Source: Cupriavidus basilensis (lineage in GTDB: Bacteria; Pseudomonadota; Gammaproteobacteria; Burkholderiales; Burkholderiaceae). From it: a stretch of 64,000 bases of DNA. The position numbers and the translations under genes are program-made. The notes beneath the pieces were generated by a model. That model was not told the DNA's origin and made no database searches. It saw nothing but the letters and a program-made list of their open reading frames with translations. The stretch spans positions 62,001 to 126,000 of the forward strand of contig NZ_BBQM01000025.1 in the NCBI RefSeq assembly GCF_000876015.1. The letters run 5' to 3'. The stretch's first letter is position 1. Each line of letters starts with the position of its first letter. This document shows, piece after piece, positions 1-7,966 of the stretch.

Positions 1-150
1 TGGCCCGGATCTCGAGGTTGAGCCTTATGACGTTCGGCTCGCGCTCGAGCCCGCAACAAATTAGCGCAATGTCCGCGCTCAAGCATTCTGGCTTCGCTAA
101 TTATCACGATCCGGAGTTGCGCGGTGAGCATTGCTGGTCGTTTTCGCCCG

Positions 151-738
151 TCAAATGGTCGAGACGCTCGGACGAAAATGCTTTTCGTTGTAGGGATAGC
201 GTTTTCCGGACTCCAGGTCGAAAGCCACTCTGTCCGTCAGTGTTTCCAGCGCCTTGCCATACAGGTGAAAAAGCAGCGCCGGCTGGCCGTTCAGCACATG
301 GATACTATGCACATCATCGGGCTGGTAGAGCGCAGGGTGACCAGGCTCGACCTTGAACTCCCTGTCGACCACCACGGCGGCCGGCCCGTCGTCGGCAGTG
401 ATCCGATAGACCCGGTTGGTCTCTTCCCCCTCGATCCCCACGATGATGGCCCAGGTGCCATGGTTGTGCGGCACGCTGGTCTTCCCAGGGTGCAGCGCGT
501 TGACGTAGAGTGCAAAGCCTTGATCCGGATCAGCGTGCAGTACGTAACGCTGTGATCCAGACCCACCGGGCGCCGGCAGCGGAAAGTTGGCGAAAGAGAA
601 CCACTCGCGGCGGGCGGCAAGTTCCTCTAGCACCTGCGCCGTGCGCTCCAGCTTGTGCTCCGCGCTTTCCGCATGGATGCGCTTGATCCGCTTGACGGCC
701 GCGGCCACGAGGGGCTTCCAGGCGGGGGAATGACTCAT
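151..738 (-). CDS. Cysteine dioxygenase-like cupin enzyme
   Basis: A 195-residue protein of the cysteine dioxygenase type I / thiol dioxygenase cupin family, which uses non-haem Fe(II) to oxidise a thiol to a sulfinate. Visible metal ligands are the PHNHGTW motif (His91, His93) and a His in DDVHSIHVLN (His144 or His147) in the second cupin motif. No signal peptide, so cytoplasmic. It is the last gene of a minus-strand operon and its start overlaps the end of the dienelactone-hydrolase-like gene by 4 bases, implying translational coupling. The length fits the family. The true substrate (cysteine, mercaptopropionate or another thiol) cannot be read from sequence, but the rhodanese partner in the same operon favours an organosulfur compound. 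Confidence 0.8.
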   Translation of the reverse strand: MSHSPAWKPLVAAAVKRIKRIHAESAEHKLERTAQVLEELAARREWFSFANFPLPAPGGSGSQRYVLHADPDQGFALYVNALHPGKTSVPHNHGTWAIIVGIEGEETNRVYRITADDGPAAVVVDREFKVEPGHPALYQPDDVHSIHVLNGQPALLFHLYGKALETLTDRVAFDLESGKRYPYNEKHFRPSVSTI

Positions 739-1499
739 GCGGGTTCTCCTGTGCTACGTTGATGAACGGCGATATCGCCGGATGTCAATGTCCCGTTAAC
801 CAAGCGCCCGAGCAGCGCATGCGTGCGCTGCTCCGCCAAGGCAGCCGATGCCGGATGAAAGGGCGGATGGCCGAAGCGTCCGAAGCCGTGATCGGCCTCG
901 GCATAGACATGAACCTCGGCGTGTGGCTTCCCTGCGAGATCCTTGCGCAGGCCGTCGACAAGTTCGGGAGGCGTGCGGAAGTCGAGATGCCCGATATGGA
1001 CCAGGGTGGGCACGTCTATGGTCTTTCCAGCGCCCCCATGATCGCCCATGCGCGTCGGGTAATATGCCACGGCGGCATCAAGCACGCCCTGCGCCGCACC
1101 CAGGTAGGCCAATTCGCCGCCAAGGCAGAAACCCACGGATGCCACCGCGCCGGCACCATGGCGCGAGCGCAGCCACGCGGCGGTCGCTGCCAGGTCCTGG
1201 ACGGCCAGCGTCCTGTCCAGGCCTGCGCTGAGCGCACGCCCGCGCTGTTGATCCTGCGGGTTGTATTCAAGGTCGACACCAGGCTCCTGGCGCCAGAACA
1301 GGTCGGGCACGAGGGCGACATAGCCCAGCGCGGCGTAACGTTCGGCAACCTCGCGAATCCAGCTGTTGATGTTGTAGATCTCCGGCAGAAGAATCACAGC
1401 CGGCAGCGGCGTGTCGGGTTGGATGATGGGTTCGACGAACCAGGCGCGAATGGCGCCATCGTCGACGGGGATGGAGAGGGTTCGAGCAGGCATTGTCAT
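735..1499 (-). CDS. Dienelactone hydrolase family protein
   Basis: A 254-residue alpha/beta hydrolase of the dienelactone hydrolase family. The nucleophile elbow is GFCLGG with Cys125, as in true dienelactone hydrolases rather than serine hydrolases. The acid is probably Asp173 (GHLDFRTP) and the base His204 (ADHGFG), giving a Cys-Asp-His triad. No signal peptide. It overlaps both neighbours by 4 bases (ATGA type), so it is cotranscribed with the rhodanese and dioxygenase genes. The family hydrolyses lactones or esters in aromatic and aliphatic acid catabolism. The context suggests ring or ester cleavage of a sulfur-containing carboxylate, but this is inference. Confidence 0.85.
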   Translation of the reverse strand: MTMPARTLSIPVDDGAIRAWFVEPIIQPDTPLPAVILLPEIYNINSWIREVAERYAALGYVALVPDLFWRQEPGVDLEYNPQDQQRGRALSAGLDRTLAVQDLAATAAWLRSRHGAGAVASVGFCLGGELAYLGAAQGVLDAAVAYYPTRMGDHGGAGKTIDVPTLVHIGHLDFRTPPELVDGLRKDLAGKPHAEVHVYAEADHGFGRFGHPPFHPASAALAEQRTHALLGRLVNGTLTSGDIAVHQRSTGEPA

Positions 1500-3187
1500 T
1501 GTGGTTGGGTGGATTCGAGGGACCGATGCACGCGAGCCAGCGGAAATCCCGCTGGCTCGCGCTGTGCTTGCGCGGTCAGCTGTTTTTCCCAGTCGAGATA
1601 GGCACGCATCGATGCGGCATTACCGCTTCGGCGGTCGTGAGCCCAGAACAGGAAATCGATGCGTTGCTCACGCGTCAACGCATCCGCCGGGGGAGCCTCG
1701 ACCGGCTCGCCGGCGGCTTCCCAGCTCGCTTGCCCGCCGCGTACCACGAAGACACTGGCATGCTGGACGGAATCCAACAGGTCTGCCGCGGCAAGATGCG
1801 CCAGGCGGTCGTCCTCGGAGAACAGGATGACGTCCTGCCCAGATGCCGCTGCCGCGATGGGGCCGTCCAGGCGCGCCCTGGTTGCCCACGCCGCGCCGGG
1901 CGGGTGCGCCAGCAGGTAAGCCTCGCTGCTGCCCACGCACCACGCGGAACCGCCCTGCCCAATCCGCGCTCGGGCTTGGTCGACGTCCAATTCAGGGGCA
2001 AGCCTGAGAACGTCGCTCCAGGGGGGATCGATACGTGCCGCCTGGTCCGCCGACACGCCCTCCTTGCCCGCGCGCGCCACCGGTTCAGCCCGCGGCGCCC
2101 TGCTGCCATGGAGTGCCAGGGCGTAGGCATCCCAACCCAGCCGGCGCAACCAGAGCGCCGACTGGATGGCCCTGACGCCGTCGTCATCCACCAGCACGAC
2201 CCGCGCGTGCAACGTCCCAAGCCAGCGGTCGCTGGCCTGGACCAGTTGGCCGCCAGGCGCGTTGTGTGCGCCCTCCAGATGGCCCTGGGCGAATTCCGCG
2301 GGCGTGCGGACGTCGAGCACGTAGGTCGTCCGGTGGTCCTCGGTGCGCCAGCGAGCCAACTGGGCTGCATCGATGGCGGGCACGTCCTGAGCTTGGGCGA
2401 TGCCAAGGCTGCGCTTGCGCGCCTTCTCTTCCTGGGCAAAGTCCGGAGCGGGCGCCTTGTGCCTCAGGCCCGTCTCCAGATTCAGTCCGGCCAGTTGCCA
2501 GCCGTGGTTGCCATCTGCCAGGGCAACGACACGGTGGCCGACGCCGGCATCAATCAAGGTCTGTGCGCCCACGATGCCCCGCGTGCGTCCGCCACAAGCC
2601 ACCACGATCAGCGTGTCGTACGACGGCGCCAGGGCCTCGAAACGCAGCAGGATCTCGCCATTCGGACAGGACAGCGCGCCAGGGATATGGCGTGCGGCAT
2701 GTTCGGCCTCGCTACGCGGGTCGAGCACGACGAGCGGTGCTCCTTCCGCCTGAAGTCGGTCGAGCGTAACGGCATCAATGGACGGTGTCTCCAGGTGTTC
2801 TTCGGCCCATTCGCCCAATACTTTGCCTGGGACATAAACGCCCTGGAATACCGGATGCCCCGCAGCCTCCCATGCGTGGATGCCGCCGTCCAGCGCGAAC
2901 ACCTGCAGGTAGCCGAGCGATCGCAAGCGCGATGCCGCGCGCTGCGCGACATTGTCACCGGCATCCACCAGGACGATCATGCTTGCGTGCCGGGGCACCA
3001 GCGATGGCACCACCGCCTCCAGCCGGCTATAGGGTGCATTCACTGCCCACAGCATATGTCCCATGCCGAACTGTCCCTCCTCGCGCACGTCGAGCAGCGC
3101 CAGTTCCGTCCGCGGGTCGCAAAGCCGCGCGATGAGTGCCTCGACATCGATGCGTGGCACCGGCTGCCCGATCTCTGCTTGCGTCAC
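1496..3187 (-). CDS. Four-domain rhodanese-like sulfurtransferase
   Basis: A 563-residue protein made of four consecutive rhodanese domains (about residues 12-115, 135-235, 275-375 and 385-500), each opening with a DVR/DPR or equivalent motif. Only the second domain carries a catalytic-type cysteine loop (VVACGGRTRG). The equivalent positions in domains 1, 3 and 4 read VDAGDN, VDDDG and SEDDR and lack Cys, so they are probably structural or regulatory. Rhodaneses carry sulfane sulfur on the active cysteine as a persulfide. It overlaps MmgE/PrpD and the hydrolase gene by 4 bases each. Role in the operon: likely handling sulfur released by substrate breakdown (inference). Confidence 0.85.
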   Translation of the reverse strand: MTQAEIGQPVPRIDVEALIARLCDPRTELALLDVREEGQFGMGHMLWAVNAPYSRLEAVVPSLVPRHASMIVLVDAGDNVAQRAASRLRSLGYLQVFALDGGIHAWEAAGHPVFQGVYVPGKVLGEWAEEHLETPSIDAVTLDRLQAEGAPLVVLDPRSEAEHAARHIPGALSCPNGEILLRFEALAPSYDTLIVVACGGRTRGIVGAQTLIDAGVGHRVVALADGNHGWQLAGLNLETGLRHKAPAPDFAQEEKARKRSLGIAQAQDVPAIDAAQLARWRTEDHRTTYVLDVRTPAEFAQGHLEGAHNAPGGQLVQASDRWLGTLHARVVLVDDDGVRAIQSALWLRRLGWDAYALALHGSRAPRAEPVARAGKEGVSADQAARIDPPWSDVLRLAPELDVDQARARIGQGGSAWCVGSSEAYLLAHPPGAAWATRARLDGPIAAAASGQDVILFSEDDRLAHLAAADLLDSVQHASVFVVRGGQASWEAAGEPVEAPPADALTREQRIDFLFWAHDRRSGNAASMRAYLDWEKQLTAQAQREPAGFPLARVHRSLESTQPQ

Positions 3188-4551
3188 GCCATGTCTCCCT
3201 GTCCGATCAAGCTAGTGATGGCATCCAGGCTGCTAGCCCGGCCAAAACCGGCTACCGCATCGGCCAGCGATGCCGCATGCGCTCCCAGCACCGGCTCGGC
3301 CAGGTCGAGGAACTTGGCGCGAAGATCGTTCCACCGCATTGGCCACGCCACGCTGCCATAGCCAGCGGTGACGGCATGTTCCAGCGTCCGCCCACTGGCC
3401 GCATGCAGTTCAAGGCGAGCCGAGGAACGTGTCGCCGCCGGGTCCGGGACGAGCGCCACGCGTTGGCTCAGCGCCTGCACGGTAGGATCGCCAAGTCGCG
3501 TCCGTTCGAAGTCGCTGGCCCTGCCCGTATGGCCGGCCAGCCCAAGCGCGATGCAATAGGGAAGGCTGAATTTCGCCTGCGTGGCTGTATGGGCGTCGGC
3601 GCTACCCGCGATGCGAATGGCCAGCGGGTGCACATACGCGATCACCTGCTCGACACCGTCCGTGTCCAGCGACGCATGCAATGCCCGCGCGGCGTCGATG
3701 GCTGCATGGGTCAACTGGCACGAGGCATAAGGCTTGAAGCTGATGCGTGAGATCTCCCAGGCGCCATCCAGGTCGACGTCGATGGCCAGCGCTTCGTCCT
3801 GGAGCAGGCTTTGCAGCAAGCCACGCGGGCCGTCCAGCACGCCGGGTGCGCCTTCGCAGCCCTGGCTGGCCAGCTCGACGGACATGACGGCATCGAGCGC
3901 CGCATAGCCCGCGTGCAGTGGCTTCGCCGGCGTACCAAAGGACGCCGCGAGACCACCGGCCTGAGTCGCGGCCAATGCGACGGCGTGGCTGGCCTTCGAC
4001 GCATCCAGCCGCAGCGCGAGCGCGCCGGCCAGCGCTGCCGCGATGCGCCCGAGCACGGGCGTCACGTGCCAACCATGCGCCGTCAGCCTTTCACCACGCC
4101 CCTGCATGCCCAGCCTGGCGCCTGTCTGCAGCCCCACGGCGAAGGCAGCGATGAGGCGGTTCTCCGGCAGCCGGTATTGTTGGCCAAGCGCGAGCAACGT
4201 CGCCCAAAGGGGCCCGCTGCCATGGAGAATGGCGTCGACATGAGTGTCGTCATAGTCCAGCACATGGGACAACGAGCCGTTGACCCAGGCGGCCACCGGC
4301 GCCGCCGAGCGCCCGCCGGACAGCCACCATGCGGCTCCGTGGCTGGACCACAGGCGTGCGGTATTCGTGATGACGACGGCCTGCGGATCCCGTCGCGCGC
4401 CCAGACATACGCCAAGCCAGTCCAGCAACGAGTTTCGGGCGGCGTGCAGCACCTCGGGCGGCAAGCCGTCGGCGCCCAGCAACTGGTCGAATTTGCGCTG
4501 TGCGTCGCCGGCGATGCGGGGCAGCAGCAATGGAGGATGGTCGATGTGCAT
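3184..4551 (-). CDS. MmgE/PrpD family protein
   Basis: A 455-residue member of the MmgE/PrpD family, whose characterised members include 2-methylcitrate dehydratase, cis-aconitate decarboxylase and iminodisuccinate epimerase. Family features seen are the N-terminal LLDWLGVCLGARRDP segment, the NGSLSHVLDYDDTH motif carrying the conserved acidic/histidine cluster, and the KPLHAGYAA stretch. Full length for the family and no signal peptide. It touches the Bug-protein gene at one base and overlaps the rhodanese gene by 4. Probably a dehydratase or isomerase acting on a carboxylic acid imported via the adjacent binding protein. The reaction cannot be specified. Confidence 0.85.
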   Translation of the reverse strand: MHIDHPPLLLPRIAGDAQRKFDQLLGADGLPPEVLHAARNSLLDWLGVCLGARRDPQAVVITNTARLWSSHGAAWWLSGGRSAAPVAAWVNGSLSHVLDYDDTHVDAILHGSGPLWATLLALGQQYRLPENRLIAAFAVGLQTGARLGMQGRGERLTAHGWHVTPVLGRIAAALAGALALRLDASKASHAVALAATQAGGLAASFGTPAKPLHAGYAALDAVMSVELASQGCEGAPGVLDGPRGLLQSLLQDEALAIDVDLDGAWEISRISFKPYASCQLTHAAIDAARALHASLDTDGVEQVIAYVHPLAIRIAGSADAHTATQAKFSLPYCIALGLAGHTGRASDFERTRLGDPTVQALSQRVALVPDPAATRSSARLELHAASGRTLEHAVTAGYGSVAWPMRWNDLRAKFLDLAEPVLGAHAASLADAVAGFGRASSLDAITSLIGQGDMA

Positions 4552-5561
4552 CAGTTCAAGGCGATGCCAGCCGACTGGATGGTCTTAGACCAACGCTGGT
4601 AGTGCTCGGCAATGCTCTGCTTCAAGCCCTCCGGAGAACTGAAGCGCAACGTGGCGCCGTGCTGTTCGAGAAACCGCTTGAACTGTGGGTCCTGCGCAAT
4701 GCGGCCGATCTCCTTGTTCAGGCGCCGCGTAATCTCGGAGGGTAGGTCTGCCGGCGCCAGGACGCCGGCCCAAATGGTGACGGCCAGCTCGGGACGGCCC
4801 AGTTCCACCAGGCTGGGAACATCGGGGAGCGCCGCGGAGCGCTTGGGGCTGCTGACCGCGATCGCCTGGAAGCTGCCGCCGCGGATCTGGCCCAGTGCGG
4901 ATGGCAGGGTCGCGAACATGGCATCGACATGGCCGGCCGCCACATCTGCCATCGCGGGGCCGCCGCCCTTGTAGTGCACATGCAGGACCTGGGTGTTCTC
5001 GGCCTCGCGAAAGAGCTCGGCCATCAGATGATTGGTCGTGCCCGCACCGGAAGACGCAAACGACACGCAGCCAGGATGCGCTTTGACGTCGGCGACTAGG
5101 GCTTGATAGGTCGCCGGCTTGTTGGGCGCGGTCACGAGCACGGACGGAAAGTCCACGACAGAGGCAATGGGCGTGAAGGAGTCGAACGGCGTGTAGCGCA
5201 GGTTCGGATACAAGATTGGACTGACCGCGATCTCGTTGGCGGTGGCGAACAGGAGCGTGTAGCCGTCAGGCTTGGACGCCGCGACGTGTGCAGTTCCCAA
5301 AGTACCCGAGGCGCCGCCACGGTTCTCGACGACCACGGGCTGCTTTAACGCGATGCTCAGCTTCTCCGCCAGTGGTCGGGCTACCAGATCGGCAAGGCCG
5401 CCCGGCGGAAACGGCACCACCAGACGAATGGATTGCTCGGGCCACTGCGCCTGTGCCGCAGGGGTAACGAAAACACCGGCCAACGCCAGAGATGCCATCG
5501 ACAGCAGGCTCACTATGCGTCGCGGCATGAGCGAGGTCGATGGGCGGAAAGAAACAAACAT
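4551..5561 (-). CDS. Bug-family (TctC-like) solute-binding protein
   Basis: A periplasmic solute receptor of the Bug family, the binding-protein component of tripartite tricarboxylate transporters. These are greatly expanded in Bordetella and Cupriavidus and usually bind carboxylates. The start at 5561 gives MFVSFRPS and has a GGAG ribosome site a few bases upstream; an in-frame start at 5591 lacks this support. A signal peptide with a hydrophobic core (LLSMASLALAGVF) and an AQAQW cleavage region is present. Typical motifs are IRLVVPFPPGG near the mature N-terminus and KPDGYTLLFAT. No TctA/TctB membrane genes are nearby, which is usual for these orphan receptors. First gene of the operon running to 151. 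Confidence 0.88.
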   Translation of the reverse strand: MFVSFRPSTSLMPRRIVSLLSMASLALAGVFVTPAAQAQWPEQSIRLVVPFPPGGLADLVARPLAEKLSIALKQPVVVENRGGASGTLGTAHVAASKPDGYTLLFATANEIAVSPILYPNLRYTPFDSFTPIASVVDFPSVLVTAPNKPATYQALVADVKAHPGCVSFASSGAGTTNHLMAELFREAENTQVLHVHYKGGGPAMADVAAGHVDAMFATLPSALGQIRGGSFQAIAVSSPKRSAALPDVPSLVELGRPELAVTIWAGVLAPADLPSEITRRLNKEIGRIAQDPQFKRFLEQHGATLRFSSPEGLKQSIAEHYQRWSKTIQSAGIALN

Positions 5562-5856
5562 CACACACTCCAGAACAATTTCCACGTCCACTGAGTGGCC
5601 GCCGCAAGTAGCGGCATCCCGTGGGGTCAGGTCATTGTCTGGGGCGCCGTGGTGTATTCAAAATGCCCATCGCGACTTTGCTTATATATTGCTTGTCGCA
5701 ACTGAGCCGCCACAGATTTCCAAGGGTGGCTAAGCACCTGATTCAGAAGGGTTTTGGCGGATATCCAACGGCGCTTGCAGCCGCCATCATCACGCCCGCG
5801 ATCAGTAGCGGTGATCATTTCGGTGCTGTTGCTGATGTTTCAGACGGGCTCGCCGC

Positions 5857-6765
5857 TCACGCAATAGCACCGGCATCCTGATGACGAAAGAACAACCGGA
5901 GCATCTGGAACGCCTGGGACACCACCGGGTTCACCGAATTCTGTCGACAGTAGAGGTAGTAGCTCACGTCCGGCATTTGCGGCAACCCTTCGCGATCGCC
6001 AAGGATGCGCATATCCGGCGTCAGCATCTCGACGGTGCGCGGCGTGATGCCTAGCCCCGCCCGCACCGCGGCGCGCACGCCGACCGGACTCGACGACGTA
6101 TAGATCTGGCGCCACGGCTGGCCATGTCGTGCCAAGGCCTCCAGCGCAAAGCGACGAAACACGCTGGGCTCGTCGCCAAGCACCAGCGGCAAAGGTTCGC
6201 CGCGCGCGAACTTGAAATTGGCGGAACAAAGCCAGAGAACGGGCGCACTGCGGACGACGAACGATTCCAGCGCATCGTCGCGCCGGGTCGCGAGCGCCAG
6301 ATCTAGCCCCGCATCATGCAGATTCTTGAGCAATTCCGGACTGCGGCCGATCGTCACCTCGTAGCTGAGGTGGGGCATGAGCCGGGAGAGCTGGGCGAGT
6401 ATCATTGGCAGCAAGGCTTCCGCCGCATCATGCGATGAACCGAGGCGCAGCGAGCCGCGCGGACTTCGCGCCTGCAGGAAGGCCATCGCATCGTCGTGGA
6501 GCGCGAGCATTTCCTGCCCGTATCGGAGCAGATGTCGGCCCGTATCCGTCAACACCTTGCTACGGCCCGTACGCAGGAACAGCGGTTGCCCAATCAGTTG
6601 TTCGAGCTTCTGCATGCGCTGCGAAATCGCTGATTGCGTGCAGTGGAGTGCGGAGGCGGCGGCGTGGAAAGTCCCCTGGCGCTCCACCTCAACAAATGCG
6701 CGCAGCAAGATCAGGTCAAGGGTAGCCGACGCATCGGCTGGAAAGCGTTCCGATTCTTCTGCCAT
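5857..6765 (-). CDS. LysR-family transcriptional regulator
   Basis: A LysR-type regulator with an N-terminal winged HTH (LDLILLRAFVEVERQGTFHAAASALHCTQSAISQRMQKLE) followed by a co-inducer-binding domain. The start chosen (MAEESERF) puts the HTH near residue 15; an upstream ATG at 6810 would add 15 residues. It lies immediately upstream of the Bug/MmgE/rhodanese operon in the same orientation, separated by about 300 bases, rather than in the divergent layout usual for LysR genes. It is the likely regulator of that operon, inferred from position only. Confidence 0.85.
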   Translation of the reverse strand: MAEESERFPADASATLDLILLRAFVEVERQGTFHAAASALHCTQSAISQRMQKLEQLIGQPLFLRTGRSKVLTDTGRHLLRYGQEMLALHDDAMAFLQARSPRGSLRLGSSHDAAEALLPMILAQLSRLMPHLSYEVTIGRSPELLKNLHDAGLDLALATRRDDALESFVVRSAPVLWLCSANFKFARGEPLPLVLGDEPSVFRRFALEALARHGQPWRQIYTSSSPVGVRAAVRAGLGITPRTVEMLTPDMRILGDREGLPQMPDVSYYLYCRQNSVNPVVSQAFQMLRLFFRHQDAGAIA

Positions 6766-6903
6766 TATTGCCAACCCGCCTTTGTCCGGATAAGGCCTCT
6801 TCCGGTGCATGGCGAGAAGGCGATTAATCGCGCCGCTCGCATACGTAAGAGAAAAATTGTGCTTCGTCGCGAAAGGCTGTGGCCCTCGCTTTCCACAATG
6901 CCG

Positions 6904-7251
6904 CTAACCTTGTTTTCCACGAGTGTCGATCAACGCCGATCCCGCCAGCCACAGCGTGTTGATGAGCCGGCTCGCGATCTCCGGGCCGATATCGATGCGA
7001 TTGGCCAGCGATTGCCTGGGATTGCCGGTGGCCATGCCGCGCAGCCATTGCCAGTAACGGACGGCCGCCGGCTTCTCGAGGCCTAGTGATTCGTGCGCGG
7101 CGGCGAGCGTTTCGCTGAGGGCGGATTGGCCTGGCGTGGCAATCGCTACGTCTCTCGGCAAGACTTCAGTGCCGGCAAAGATCAGCAACGTGACGAGGAG
7201 CAACGTGACAGCACCTTGCAGCAGCAGCCTTCCGAGAAGCAGGATCATCAT
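6904..7251 (-). pseudogene. Truncated DppB-like ABC permease
   Basis: The open frame of 115 residues matches only the N-terminal third of dipeptide/oligopeptide ABC permeases of the DppB type: a first membrane span (LLLQGAVTLLLVTLLIFAGTEVLP), the periplasmic loop with LGLEKPAAVRYWQWLRGMATG, and the start of the next span (INTLWLAGSA). It then ends abruptly in an unrelated tail (LIDTRGKQG). No remaining permease, ATPase or binding-protein gene is nearby, so this is a decayed fragment at a rearrangement junction. Confidence 0.6.
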
Positions 7252-7723
7252 CCCGATCGAAGCAGTCGATCATATGTGTGGTGCCCCCTGTTCCCAACGA
7301 AGAATTCCTGCTTTGCAAATTTGGGGTCAACGAGAGTAGATATCTCGCGTCTGCTCTATCCGGAACCAAAGATGCAACCCGCCTTGTCCGCGGTGGACTT
7401 TCCCAAGCCCTAAAAGCTACCCACCCACGTAATCTGCACCGCCTGATATGGTATCGCTCTCCCCTACACTACCTATGATCGGCTGGCCGAGATCGATTAG
7501 GGCATGCTCGTGGAGCACAAGCGGCCGGAGCATGTGCCGACCATTGCGGCAAAGGTCCAGGCATTGTGGGATGATCAGCACCAGATCTACCTCGCACGCA
7601 CGCTATTGCGCGAGCCGCCGCGCCAGGCGCACCTCGCTCAGAACACGAAACGCCTGCGCTTGATCAATCGGCTGGATCCGGGGCACGCTATATTTCCCGG
7701 TCCGGATCCGTCCCATGATTCAC
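7252..7723. other. Gene-free debris region
   Basis: No intact gene is visible. On the plus strand at about 7475-7690 one frame reads TYDRLAEID, an in-frame TAG at about 7498, then GMLVEHKRPEHVPTIAAKVQ and a further ~45 residues. The protein-like composition on both sides of the stop suggests a broken gene, but I do not recognise the family. The rest shows no repeats or RNA genes that I can support. Confidence 0.4.
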
Positions 7724-7966
7724 TTATGGTTTCGCCGGCGGAACAGTCCCATCGTCTGACCACAAATAATCCTTGAACATTTCTTTGTAGACGGGATGCA
7801 TTAGCAGGACTTTTTCGCCGATGAACGCTGCGGCTTCTGCGAACGTCATGTTCTTCAACGTCAGATTCTTGATCTCGTAGGGACGCAGCATTGGCTTGTC
7901 AGGATATTTCACGAGCAAGCATTCTTTCTCGGCGTCATATTCGAACTGGATACCTTTGGAGTTCAT
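7724..7966 (-). CDS. Small protein paired with RHS gene
   Basis: An 80-residue charged, soluble protein with no signal peptide and no family I recognise. Its start overlaps the end of the upstream RHS gene by 4 bases, so the two are translationally coupled. Small genes directly 3' of RHS toxins are often immunity proteins, and that is the most interesting reading, but it is inference from position only. It could also be an unrelated hypothetical. The lower GC compared with the operon at 151-5561 matches the RHS gene. Confidence 0.55.
   Translation of the reverse strand: MNSKGIQFEYDAEKECLLVKYPDKPMLRPYEIKNLTLKNMTFAEAAAFIGEKVLLMHPVYKEMFKDYLWSDDGTVPPAKP

Noticed and set aside
1493..3361. Plus-strand open frame of 622 codons
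   Set aside because: It is the complement of the rhodanese gene, whose domain motifs and operon overlaps make the minus strand the coding one.
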